From positions 186,001-250,000 of the forward strand of contig NZ_JAPWHW010000002.1 of NCBI RefSeq assembly GCF_028369135.1: a DNA stretch of 64,000 nt. Direction: 5' to 3'. Position 1 is the first letter of the stretch; each line of letters begins with the position of its first letter. The position numbers and the translations under genes are program-made. Under the pieces are notes generated by a model. That model was not told where the DNA came from. It searched no databases and saw only the letters and a list, made by a program, of their open reading frames with translations. Positions 1-7,402 of this stretch are shown piece by piece. Origin of the DNA: Roseovarius sp. ZX-A-9. Its GTDB lineage: Bacteria; Pseudomonadota; Alphaproteobacteria; Rhodobacterales; Rhodobacteraceae.

Positions 1-2
1 TG

Positions 3-104
3 CAACGCCTGTTTCCGTCGCTGGTCGACAAATCGGTCGGCGCTCAGGCGCGCGATCCCAAAACGCTCGCGGCGCTCAAGCAGCTAACCCCTTCTGAAAT
101 CTGA
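3..104 (+). CDS. 3' end of an unidentified gene, cut by the window edge
   Basis: An open frame enters from the left edge and ends at a TGA at 102-104. Its last 33 residues read QRLFPSLVDKSVGA, then a basic and polar tail ending TPSEI. Codon use (G or C in most third positions) matches the neighbours. It is followed 19 nt later by the dioxygenase start, so the two could share an operon. Too little is visible to name the product. Confidence 0.5.
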   Translation, partial: QRLFPSLVDKSVGAQARDPKTLAALKQLTPSEI

Positions 105-123
105 AATCTACAGGACAATTCCC

Positions 124-984
124 ATGAGCTATAATGTTATCCGTGCCGCTCAAGCGGACGCAGCATGCGTCACGCCCGCCATTCTTGACCAGATCAAAGA
201 CCATCTCGACAGCGACGGCTGGACCCTGCTGCGCGGTTTTGCGATGGATATACCTGCCTTCAGCACCATCACATCCCGGTTATGCAAAGCGATCACATTC
301 GATCCCGCTCGCGAAAATACCGACAAGAACACCCAGAAAGTGGATGCAGGATTGGGGCCCATCGGCCTGCATATCGAAAACGGAAACACCCCCGTCTGCC
401 CGGACATCGTCGCATTTTACAGCAGCAAGGCTGCCTTTGAGGGGTCGCAAACCACAATTTGCGATGGGCGTCGCGTAGTTGATGCGATGTCCCCAGTGCA
501 GCGCACGCGTTGGTCCCAGCGCATGATGGTCACCCGAACGCTGCCCGAAGCCTTGTGGAAACGCTACCTTGCAAACGAGCACCCCGCCATCAGCGAACCC
601 GAAGAGGTGACGCAAGAACATATCCTGCAATTCAAAGCGTCAATCCCGGATCAGGATTTCACGCTGAATGACGACGGATCACTGGAATACCGCATCAAGG
701 TATTGCCGATCCGCGCATCTTCCTTGTCTGGGGGGCAAGCCTTTGCCAACGCCATTCTGGGGCCGTCGCACAATTACGAACCCCCGGTCTATACGCTGGA
801 CGATGGCGATATCGTTTCCGCCGATGAAATCGAAGAACTGCGTGATATCGCAGAGACCTGCACGGTCGAGATCAACTGGCAAGACGGCGACGTCGCCGTC
901 ATCGACAATACCCGCGTCATGCATGGCCGTCGCGCAATCAAGGATCAGGACCGACAGTTGTTCATCGGTATGGGACGCCTTTGA
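124..984 (+). CDS. TauD/TfdA-type Fe(II)/2-oxoglutarate dioxygenase
   Basis: A 286-residue protein with the fold signature of TauD/TfdA dioxygenases, which hydroxylate small organic substrates using Fe(II), O2 and 2-oxoglutarate. The likely iron ligands are H83 and E85 in GLHIENGN and the distal H267 in NTRVMHGRR; the downstream R277 fits the 2-oxoglutarate carboxylate binder. No signal peptide is visible, so it is probably cytosolic. It follows a cut gene by 19 nt and converges on the small basic gene. The substrate cannot be read from sequence. The nearby aminoalkyl-phosphonate-like operon lies on the other strand, so a link to phosphonate oxidation (PhnY-like) is only a guess. Confidence 0.75.
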   Translation: MSYNVIRAAQADAACVTPAILDQIKDHLDSDGWTLLRGFAMDIPAFSTITSRLCKAITFDPARENTDKNTQKVDAGLGPIGLHIENGNTPVCPDIVAFYSSKAAFEGSQTTICDGRRVVDAMSPVQRTRWSQRMMVTRTLPEALWKRYLANEHPAISEPEEVTQEHILQFKASIPDQDFTLNDDGSLEYRIKVLPIRASSLSGGQAFANAILGPSHNYEPPVYTLDDGDIVSADEIEELRDIAETCTVEINWQDGDVAVIDNTRVMHGRRAIKDQDRQLFIGMGRL

Positions 985-1180
985 CAGGCTTTTCACGGCA
1001 ACGGCGTTTCGGGCAGAATTTGGTGGAGGTTCGATAACTGGTTCCGCAAAACGCTCCCCATTTTCCTGATGCCGTAGACCCAAGTTCTTTCACCTGAAGT
1101 CTGATATTGGGACCCTCGCAGCATTCCATAGTTGGGGCCTAAACCAGACCGAAGATGCAGCGCAGTATCCTGTGACATGA

Positions 1181-1242
1181 AAGGCCGCCAAAGCGTCCGT
1201 TCCGGACATGCCTGCCAAGGCATCCGGTGTTTTGGCGGCCTT
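1181..1242. repeat. 62-bp nested palindrome between convergent genes
   Basis: The arms AAGGCCGCCAAA (1181-1192) and TTTGGCGGCCTT (1231-1242) are a perfect 12-bp inverted repeat. The 38 nt between them contain an inner hairpin, ATGCCT-gcca-AGGCAT, flanked by two CCGG palindromes. It sits just beyond the 3' end of the small gene at 1253 and after the dioxygenase, so a bidirectional terminator is the simplest reading. A dispersed palindromic element or structured RNA is also possible. There is no strong T run. Confidence 0.5.
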
Positions 1243-1252
1243 CGCGACGACG

Positions 1253-1390
1253 CTACTTTACCTTTTTGCCACCGATTGACAGCGCAGGTTTTCCCGCCAG
1301 AGAATTAGCCGTGGCTGAAATTTTGGGCTTCTCCTGCTTCGGTTTCTTTGTTTCCTTGTTGCCGCGATTGCTGTTGTTACCCCGGGCCAT
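1253..1390 (-). CDS. small lysine-rich protein, 45 aa
   Basis: The protein starts MARGNNSNRGNKETKKPKQE and ends GGKKVK. It is strongly basic, has no cysteine and no membrane segment, and resembles the short RGNKE-KKPK-type hypothetical proteins that are common in alphaproteobacteria. The ATG at 1390 is chosen over the longer frame because an AAGGA-type ribosome binding site precedes it by about 6 nt and because family members begin at this MARG-like motif. Its function is unknown; nucleic-acid binding is a guess from charge only. Confidence 0.6.
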   Translation of the reverse strand: MARGNNSNRGNKETKKPKQEKPKISATANSLAGKPALSIGGKKVK

Positions 1391-1499
1391 GATCTGTCCT
1401 TTGCGAAGCGCAGCGATCCCGTGCCGAAATGGTGGGGCTTGGCTGCTGTGATCCACCGGTGCCCTTGGAAAGGCAGCCGATGGCTTGGAATATCGTTAT

Positions 1500-2324
1500 T
1501 CAGACGCTGGTGGCCTGCCTGGGCGTCGCGCCCTCATTGAGCGCGCGCTGCTGCCCGCGTGATACGGTCTTGACCGGGGATTCGAACATGGCGTTGGCCG
1601 AGTCCAAATCCGACGGCGTATCAATCTCCGTCCAATTCAGTCCGGTGATATCAAGCGCATGAAAGACGGTGCCTTTTGCCAGCAGCCTTTCGTAAGCAGC
1701 CTCGTAGTAGTCCTGAAGATGTCCCGGTCCTTCCATCATCTGGGCAAGCTCGGCGAACAGGGCCGGCGCGGTCTTGGCACTGATCTTTTCGATACCTATG
1801 GATTCCCCCATCGCCGCCTTTGGATCGACGGCTTTGCCGATCTCAAGCACCTGCATTGCATCGTCCGTTACAACCTTAACCTCTTCATCCTCCAGCGCGA
1901 TGTTGCGGTCGATGCACAGGACATTCGGCACAGCCTTGTCGATGAGATCGCGCAGAATTTTGACGTCAAACACCACATCGGCATCGAACTTTATGAACTC
2001 CCCCACCCCGATGGCCGTTGAGGCCAGCATCAGGGAATAGCCGGTATTGGTTTCGCGATAACGGTCGTTGGTCACATAGGTGACACGAATGCCGCGAAAC
2101 GTCTTGTCGACAAATTGCTTGATCTGATCGGCCCGGTGGCCCAGCACCAGGACGAATTGCGAAATCCCGCAGCTGAGGCAATTACGGATCATCCGTTCAA
2201 GAATGAGAGAGCCGCCCACGGATAGCAGGGTTTTGGCGCAATCATCCGTAAAAGGGGCCAGACGTGATCCGATCCCTGCCGTCAGAATGACCGCAGTGGG
2301 CGCGCGTGTGGTTTCATATGACAT
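1500..2324 (-). CDS. LicC/PntC-like nucleotidyltransferase (probable cytidylyltransferase)
   Basis: A 274-residue NTP-transferase. The nucleotide-binding loop AVILTAGIGSRLAPFT lies at residues 11-26. The NTGYSLMLA segment, the FDADVVF metal motif and the late LNWTEIDTPSDLD motif are typical of phosphocholine or 2-aminoethylphosphonate cytidylyltransferases. Such enzymes make a CMP- or CDP-activated head group. It is the last gene of a minus-strand operon with a CDP-alcohol phosphatidyltransferase (38-nt gap) and a PhnW-like aminotransferase, which supports a head-group activating role. The C-terminal 25 residues are polar and probably disordered. A sugar-phosphate nucleotidyltransferase is the alternative. 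Confidence 0.7.
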   Translation of the reverse strand: MSYETTRAPTAVILTAGIGSRLAPFTDDCAKTLLSVGGSLILERMIRNCLSCGISQFVLVLGHRADQIKQFVDKTFRGIRVTYVTNDRYRETNTGYSLMLASTAIGVGEFIKFDADVVFDVKILRDLIDKAVPNVLCIDRNIALEDEEVKVVTDDAMQVLEIGKAVDPKAAMGESIGIEKISAKTAPALFAELAQMMEGPGHLQDYYEAAYERLLAKGTVFHALDITGLNWTEIDTPSDLDSANAMFESPVKTVSRGQQRALNEGATPRQATSV

Positions 2325-2362
2325 AGCTTTTATTTCCTCATGATTGCGCCGTTACCGACGCG

Positions 2363-3130
2363 CTATTTCTGAATTGGAAGCTGCCTTTCGGCAGTGATGT
2401 TCATGCCCTGCTTGACTGACCAGTAGAGGCCCCAGAAGACCTGACTGATTGCAAAGACCAAGAGCATCGGCGTGAGTTGATCGAGCACGAGCGCGACGGA
2501 CAGCATGAAGATGAAGACACCTTCATCAGCGATGAGGGCCTTTGGCTGTTCCTTCAGAAACCAGAGGACATTGGCGCGCAGCCCATATCCCAGGCCCGCC
2601 TGCGGGCTGGTCTGGCTCAGCCGGGCCATGATCTCCGGATAGCTCGGATCGCGCGCCGTCTGGATCTGGATGGCGATGTATTTCACGTAGCTGCGCAGGC
2701 CGTAGAAGGCGATACCGATCAGCGCAAGGAAGACGGGAACGACGCTCAGCGATTGCGCATATGCCGCATATCCCGCCGCCCCGAACCAGAGCGTGACCTG
2801 CACCTGATCCGTCAGACGGTCATAATAGCTGCCCACCAGCGACGATACCTTCCGGTAGCGCGCCATCTGGCCGTCCATGCAGTCAAGAACATGGCTGACA
2901 TGGATCAGGATCGCCGCCGCGATGAACCATGCGGTGCCGCCGATCAAAATCCCGACGCTCGCCACCACGGCGACCAGGAACGACGCCGCCGTGATCCGGT
3001 TCGGTGTAATCCAGGGCCGGTCGACAACGCCGTAATTGGCGAAGATCGCCAGCGGCGCGGTAACGAAGGACGACCACCATTCATCGTCCTTCGTCTTGGT
3101 GGCCCAGAGCCGTGCCAGCTTGCCGGTCAT
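2363..3130 (-). CDS. CDP-alcohol phosphatidyltransferase family membrane enzyme
   Basis: A 255-residue integral membrane protein. The complete family signature D-x2-DG-x2-AR-x8-G-x3-D-x3-D is visible from D83 to D108 (DCMDGQMAR, then GSYYDRLTD). Several hydrophobic helices follow (about 52-78, 112-145, 205-235). These enzymes transfer a phospho-alcohol from a CDP carrier to an alcohol acceptor at the membrane. Its start overlaps the stop of the upstream aminotransferase by 4 nt (ATGA), so the two are translationally coupled. With the adjacent cytidylyltransferase it fits attachment of an activated amino-phosphonate or amino-alcohol head group to lipid. The exact substrate is inference. Confidence 0.75.
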   Translation of the reverse strand: MTGKLARLWATKTKDDEWWSSFVTAPLAIFANYGVVDRPWITPNRITAASFLVAVVASVGILIGGTAWFIAAAILIHVSHVLDCMDGQMARYRKVSSLVGSYYDRLTDQVQVTLWFGAAGYAAYAQSLSVVPVFLALIGIAFYGLRSYVKYIAIQIQTARDPSYPEIMARLSQTSPQAGLGYGLRANVLWFLKEQPKALIADEGVFIFMLSVALVLDQLTPMLLVFAISQVFWGLYWSVKQGMNITAERQLPIQK

Positions 3131-4314
3131 GACACCACCTTTGTCAGCGCCAGAGTTGGTGCGGGCAACCTCACGAGGGTTGCTCCCTTCGGCCTAACCG
3201 TTGCGACGAGGTCGGCGGCTTTGGCCTGCAATGTCAGCAGAACATCCTTCAGCGCCTCAAGGAAAAACCGTATGTCGTAGTCGGACAATTCGCCGATATT
3301 GCCGACCTGAAACACCCGGCCCGCAAAGCAGCCCTTGCCCTCGTAGATGATGATGGATTTCTCGCGCAGCCCGTCGCGGATGTCGCGCACCGAAAGGCTG
3401 GGCGGCACCCGAACCGTCGTGAGGATCGAACACATGTCCGCCTCATCGACCAGAAATTCCAGATTCAGCCTGCGCATGCCGACACGCAGCATGTCTGCGC
3501 GGGCCTGTATCCGCGCAAAGCGTTTGGTCACGCCTTCGCGTAGGATGTTGGCCAGAGCCTGCTCCAATGCATAGAACAGCGGCACGGCGGGGGTGTTCGG
3601 CGTCTGGCTGCGGGTTTTGAGAAACTCGTAGAACGTGGCGAGGTTCAGATAGGTGGTGTTGGCCGCGTGAGCCTTGAGCTTCTTGAAGTGCTTCTTCCGC
3701 CCGATGACGAAGGACAGACCGGGATAAGACCCGATCGCCTTGGAACTGGAGCTGGAACAGAAGGCGATGTTGCAGCCCTCCATATCGACCACTTCCGCCC
3801 CGACCGAGCTGACGCCATCCACGACGAACAGCGCGCCGCGCGCCTTGGCCATCGCGCCGACCGGACCCAGCGGGTTCAGCATGCCCGAACAGGTTTCGTG
3901 ATGGACCATGGCAACCACGTCGATCTTGTGGGCCGCCAGATAGGCGTCGATCTGCGCCAGATCGAACGGCGTGCCCCAAGGCACTTCGATCAGATGGGTC
4001 TTATTGTTGTGGATTTGCGAGGTCTTGTGCAAACGCTCGCCAAATTCACCATTCGACAGGATCAGGATCTCGCCCTTGCCGACGACAGATGACAATATCG
4101 CCTCATTGGCAGCGGTGCCTGAACCGGTGATCACCACTGCGCGATAGCGGCTGCGGTTGGCAATCTGAAAGAGCGACAGGAGCTTTTGTTCGATACTGGC
4201 GAGAAGGTCATCGAAATCGGGTTCGCGATGGCAGATATCTTCGCGGCAGATCGCATGGCGCAGGGTCTCGGCCACATTTACGGGGCCGGGTGTGAAAAGC
4301 AGATATTTATCCAA
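3127..4314 (-). CDS. PhnW-like pyridoxal-phosphate aminotransferase (2-aminoethylphosphonate:pyruvate type)
   Basis: A 395-residue class V aminotransferase. The start LLFTPGPVNV and the CHREPDF motif near residue 28 match the 2-aminoethylphosphonate-pyruvate transaminase and alanine-glyoxylate transaminase group. D166 in FVVDGVSSVG and K192 in SSSKAIGSYPG are the expected cofactor-binding aspartate and Schiff-base lysine. It is first in a three-gene operon with the phosphatidyltransferase and the cytidylyltransferase. Run towards amine formation, it could make 2-aminoethylphosphonate from phosphonoacetaldehyde. No PEP mutase or phosphonopyruvate decarboxylase is in the window, so the phosphonate assignment rests on context. 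A serine or alanine-glyoxylate transaminase is the alternative. Confidence 0.7.
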   Translation of the reverse strand: MDKYLLFTPGPVNVAETLRHAICREDICHREPDFDDLLASIEQKLLSLFQIANRSRYRAVVITGSGTAANEAILSSVVGKGEILILSNGEFGERLHKTSQIHNNKTHLIEVPWGTPFDLAQIDAYLAAHKIDVVAMVHHETCSGMLNPLGPVGAMAKARGALFVVDGVSSVGAEVVDMEGCNIAFCSSSSSKAIGSYPGLSFVIGRKKHFKKLKAHAANTTYLNLATFYEFLKTRSQTPNTPAVPLFYALEQALANILREGVTKRFARIQARADMLRVGMRRLNLEFLVDEADMCSILTTVRVPPSLSVRDIRDGLREKSIIIYEGKGCFAGRVFQVGNIGELSDYDIRFFLEALKDVLLTLQAKAADLVATVRPKGATLVRLPAPTLALTKVVS

Positions 4315-4947
4315 AAGACGTCAACCTTCCTGAACGCCCCGACCAATTGGTAGGGACGTCGGCACGCCCATGAATGGCCCATGCTTGCGGATCGCGCATG
4401 GACATCGAGAGGGCACAAATCGAATTCGTAAACGCAGCCACAAAAGGTGGCCGACAGCACGCGGACCAGAAATTGAACGTCTGCAGGAAGAAACCAAATA
4501 TAACGTTGTCTCAACAAAGGTTGCAGACGGGGGGCTATCATGCGCTGGAAAAGAGCGCTCGAATGGCAGTGCAGAAAAGGGCGAGCAATTTCAGAGGTCG
4601 CAAGAGACGGTCAGCTCGCGGCGGCACATTTAGCGGCGCCTGACTTTGACCGGTAATAATCAGCAGTCGTTTCAGTGGGATTGAAATTCTGCGATTGTTT
4701 TCAGAATAATTGGCACCCCAGAGTGGTGCGCCTGATTGGGTATACCTAATGACCAATCCACCAAAATACAAGAGATGTATGCGTCTGCGCACTTCTCCAT
4801 ACTGCCGTTCTGCCCGCTGGGCCGGGGTACCGAAGGTTTCAGATGGATAGGCCAGCCTCCCTTCAGGCACGAAATTGGCAATTCGATTGCAGGCTCCGGC
4901 CCCCATCCAAACTTGACACTTGGGTTGCGGGTCGCCACGTCAGCTTC
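4315..4947. other. gene-free divergent region
   Basis: About 630 nt between the aminotransferase operon (leftward) and the HAD gene (rightward). All reading frames look like chance frames. It holds the candidate operator at 4735-4750 and a small hairpin GCACC-ccagagt-GGTGC just before it, so it is probably the control region for one or both transcripts. No RNA gene was recognised. Confidence 0.5.
4735..4750. promoter_or_regulatory. candidate operator, near-perfect 16-bp palindrome
   Basis: ATTGGGTATACCTAAT has a perfect GGTATACC core and outer arms that differ at one base pair. Such spaced palindromes are common binding sites for dimeric regulators of GntR or similar families. It lies in the divergent region about 200 nt upstream of the HAD gene and 420 nt upstream of the aminotransferase operon. 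No regulator gene adjoins it. Confidence 0.35.
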
Positions 4948-5844
4948 ATGACAATCACCCCACAGCCTTCGAATGCGTCAACCGGTCTCACGCCGCTAAG
5001 CATACTTGCCAGCCAATATGACGGTTTGCTCTGTGATGTCTGGGGCGTAATCCACAATGGCGCCGCGGCCTTCGATGACGCCGTCGATGCCTTGTGCAGA
5101 TTCCGCGCAACTGGCCGCCATGTCGTTTTGATCACCAACGCCCCGCGTCTTGCGAAAGATGTCTATCCGCAACTGGAGCGTCTGGGAGTTCCGCGGGACG
5201 CATTCGACTGCATCGTTACATCCGGGGACGTCACGCGGAACCTGATCCAGCGTGACCCCGACGCTGCGCTCTTCCACTTTGGCCCGGCCCGCGACCGTTC
5301 GATTCTGGAGGGCGCTACGAACCCGATCGTGGGACTATCGGACGCAAGACTGTGCCTGCTGACCGGGCCACTGGATGACGCCATAGAAACGGTGGACGTG
5401 TATCAAGACCTTCTGGTCGAAATGCGGGATAACGCGGTCCAGATGATTTGCGCGAACCCTGATCTGGTTGTCAGGGACGCAGACCGAATGGTCATTTGCG
5501 CCGGTTCGATTGCCCAACGCTACTCACAGTTGGGCGGCACGGTGATTTTCTCGGGCAAACCTCAAGCCGCAATATATCAGGAAGCGCGGAACAGGGTGGA
5601 CGCCCTCGCCAATCGAAAAGTCCCGAAATGCCGATTGCTGGCTGTCGGTGACGGCATGCCAACGGATATCAAGGGAGCCGCGAAAAATGGGCTTGATGCC
5701 TATTTCATTGCGGGCGGCATCCACGCTGATGAATTTGCAGGGATGAATACCCCGGCAAACGTGGCCTCTGTGAGAAAGATAATTGAAAGCCAATACCCGG
5801 GCATCAATCTTGTTGGAATGAATGACCGCCTGCGCTGGGTTTGA
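4948..5844 (+). CDS. HAD-IIA family phosphatase-like protein
   Basis: A 298-residue haloacid-dehalogenase-superfamily protein of the IIA subclass, of the kind annotated TIGR01459. Motif I, LLCDVWGVIHNG, lies near residues 27-38. Motif II, VVLITNAPR, follows. Motif III comes from VIFSGKPQAAIY, and motif IV is LAVGDGMPTDIKGA. The substrate is unknown; relatives hydrolyse small phosphorylated metabolites. I chose the ATG at 4948 because the protein then begins shortly before the conserved domain; a longer frame would open at 4843. The gene reads away from the phosphatidyltransferase operon and could act on a phosphorylated intermediate of it, but this is inference. Confidence 0.75.
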   Translation: MTITPQPSNASTGLTPLSILASQYDGLLCDVWGVIHNGAAAFDDAVDALCRFRATGRHVVLITNAPRLAKDVYPQLERLGVPRDAFDCIVTSGDVTRNLIQRDPDAALFHFGPARDRSILEGATNPIVGLSDARLCLLTGPLDDAIETVDVYQDLLVEMRDNAVQMICANPDLVVRDADRMVICAGSIAQRYSQLGGTVIFSGKPQAAIYQEARNRVDALANRKVPKCRLLAVGDGMPTDIKGAAKNGLDAYFIAGGIHADEFAGMNTPANVASVRKIIESQYPGINLVGMNDRLRWV

Positions 5845-6081
5845 GCATAGCCCTTGGTATCCCCCCTGCCTCGTTCAGTTCTGTCGTCTTGTTTCCAGGC
5901 CAACAGGCGCCCGCATTCCGTCAACCATGCGCTGATGTTTCGGGTCGTGGAACAATGCGATCCATCAGAACACGTCCTGCCGCGCGGCGAGGCGGTGATT
6001 TGATATCACTGGACATGAGGGCAACCTGCCGGAAACGCGTTTCAGCGCTATCACAACGTAGTCGCGAAACCCGAGAGTGCG

Positions 6082-6107
6082 AATGCCCGCAAAGACATGC
6101 GGGCATT
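6082..6107. terminator. hairpin downstream of the MFS gene
   Basis: AATGCCCGC-aaagacat-GCGGGCATT is a perfect 9-bp stem in the 314-nt gap between the convergent HAD and MFS genes. There is no real T run on either strand, so it is at best a weak or bidirectional terminator. The rest of this gap shows nothing recognisable. Confidence 0.4.
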
Positions 6108-6158
6108 TGCGACCAGGGAACATCACGCGCAAGCTGTGCGGCGCGATGTGCATTCCGG

Positions 6159-7382
6159 TCAGGTCGACGCGGCGAGCGGTCCCGTGGATTGTACAGCCAC
6201 CTTGTGCCGCGACAGGTAGAGCCCCAGGGCCCCTATGATCGCAAGGTTGACCACGCCAGTCAGGGCAGCGGCAGCAAATGTCAGGTCATAGCTTCCCGTA
6301 ATGTCATAGAAATATCCTCCAACCACCCCTCCGAGACCGTGACCAGCCCAGCCGAAGGCCATGATGAAGCCGGTGCATGTCGCACGCGAGGCAGCGGGCG
6401 TAACCCGACGGATCGTCACCAGCACTCCGGTCATCACACCGGCATAGCCAAAGCCGTAGACCGGCGCGAAGGCCATCAGCTGGTCGAGCGTGTGCATCCG
6501 GGTGAACAGGAACACCAATACCGTTTGCCAGGCGGAGGCCGCCAGATAGGCCGGGATCGCACCGATCCAGTCGGCAAGTTGCCCGAAAGCGACCCGACCG
6601 GCGATGGCCGCCAGCATCATCACGACGACGATCCCGCTCGCCTCGGCTGCGGGGATTCCGCAACCCTGCGCGAAGGGCACCAGATGCATCAGCGGGACGG
6701 ACATCAACGAACAGCACATCAGCACCGCCGCCCCCATGACCAGAACGGCTGGCACAGCCCCAAGCGTGCGCTCGGCCTCAGCCAGCCGCGGGCCCAGCGC
6801 AGGCGCGACCGGCGGCTGCCGGACCAGAAGAGCAAGCGGCACCAGCGTGGCCAAGGAGACGATCCCCAGCGTCGCGAAGGCCCCGCGCCACCCCATCGCT
6901 TCGATCAGCAGTGTCGATGCCAGTGGGATACCACCCTGCCCCGCCGCCTGCCCCGCAGCGACGAGCCCAATGGCAAGCCCTGCCCCGGATTTGAACCAGC
7001 CGCTGACAAGCGCCATGAGCGGCGCGAAAAGGGCCCCACCGCCAAAAGCTCCTGCGAGGAAAAACAATGCATAGAACTGCCACAGGTCGCTGGCCTGCGA
7101 CGCGGCAAGCACGGCCGTTCCGGTCACCAGAGATCCGGCGATCACGACGCTTCGGATTCCCACCCGGTCCGCGACGCGGCCCATGAGAATACCGCCAATA
7201 CCGAGGCCGATCAGCCCGAAAGTATTGATCAGTGCGATCTCGCCGCGGGTCCAGCCGAACTCGGCCTCCAGCGGCAGGACGAAGGCGGACATCCCGTTGA
7301 CGAGCTGTCCCATTGAGATTGCAAGCATCACGGCTGCAATCGCGGCGATTACCCAACGGTAGCGTGGTTCAGTTACGGGCAT
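6159..7382 (-). CDS. major facilitator superfamily transporter
   Basis: A 407-residue membrane carrier with about 12 hydrophobic helices. The loop GRVADRVGIR near residues 68-77 corresponds to the family's cytoplasmic G-x3-D-R-x-G-R motif. The nearest look is the oxalate/formate-antiporter-like or monocarboxylate-like group, but substrate cannot be assigned. It ends a minus-strand run whose previous gene, the CysK-glutaredoxin fusion, stops 20 nt upstream, so it is probably co-transcribed with it and with the globin. That context would fit export or uptake of a thiol- or acid-type metabolite, which is inference. Confidence 0.8.
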   Translation of the reverse strand: MPVTEPRYRWVIAAIAAVMLAISMGQLVNGMSAFVLPLEAEFGWTRGEIALINTFGLIGLGIGGILMGRVADRVGIRSVVIAGSLVTGTAVLAASQASDLWQFYALFFLAGAFGGGALFAPLMALVSGWFKSGAGLAIGLVAAGQAAGQGGIPLASTLLIEAMGWRGAFATLGIVSLATLVPLALLVRQPPVAPALGPRLAEAERTLGAVPAVLVMGAAVLMCCSLMSVPLMHLVPFAQGCGIPAAEASGIVVVMMLAAIAGRVAFGQLADWIGAIPAYLAASAWQTVLVFLFTRMHTLDQLMAFAPVYGFGYAGVMTGVLVTIRRVTPAASRATCTGFIMAFGWAGHGLGGVVGGYFYDITGSYDLTFAAAALTGVVNLAIIGALGLYLSRHKVAVQSTGPLAAST

Positions 7383-7402
7383 AGGACTATCCTCTCACGC
7401 GC

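Noticed and set aside
4278..4541. 87-residue frame upstream of the aminotransferase
   Set aside because: It overlaps the operon start, has no ribosome binding site and no similarity to any known leader peptide.
5841..7316. 491-residue reading frame on the plus strand opposite the MFS gene
   Set aside because: It is the antisense of a clear transporter and has an Arg/Gln/His-rich composition typical of shadow frames in high-GC DNA.
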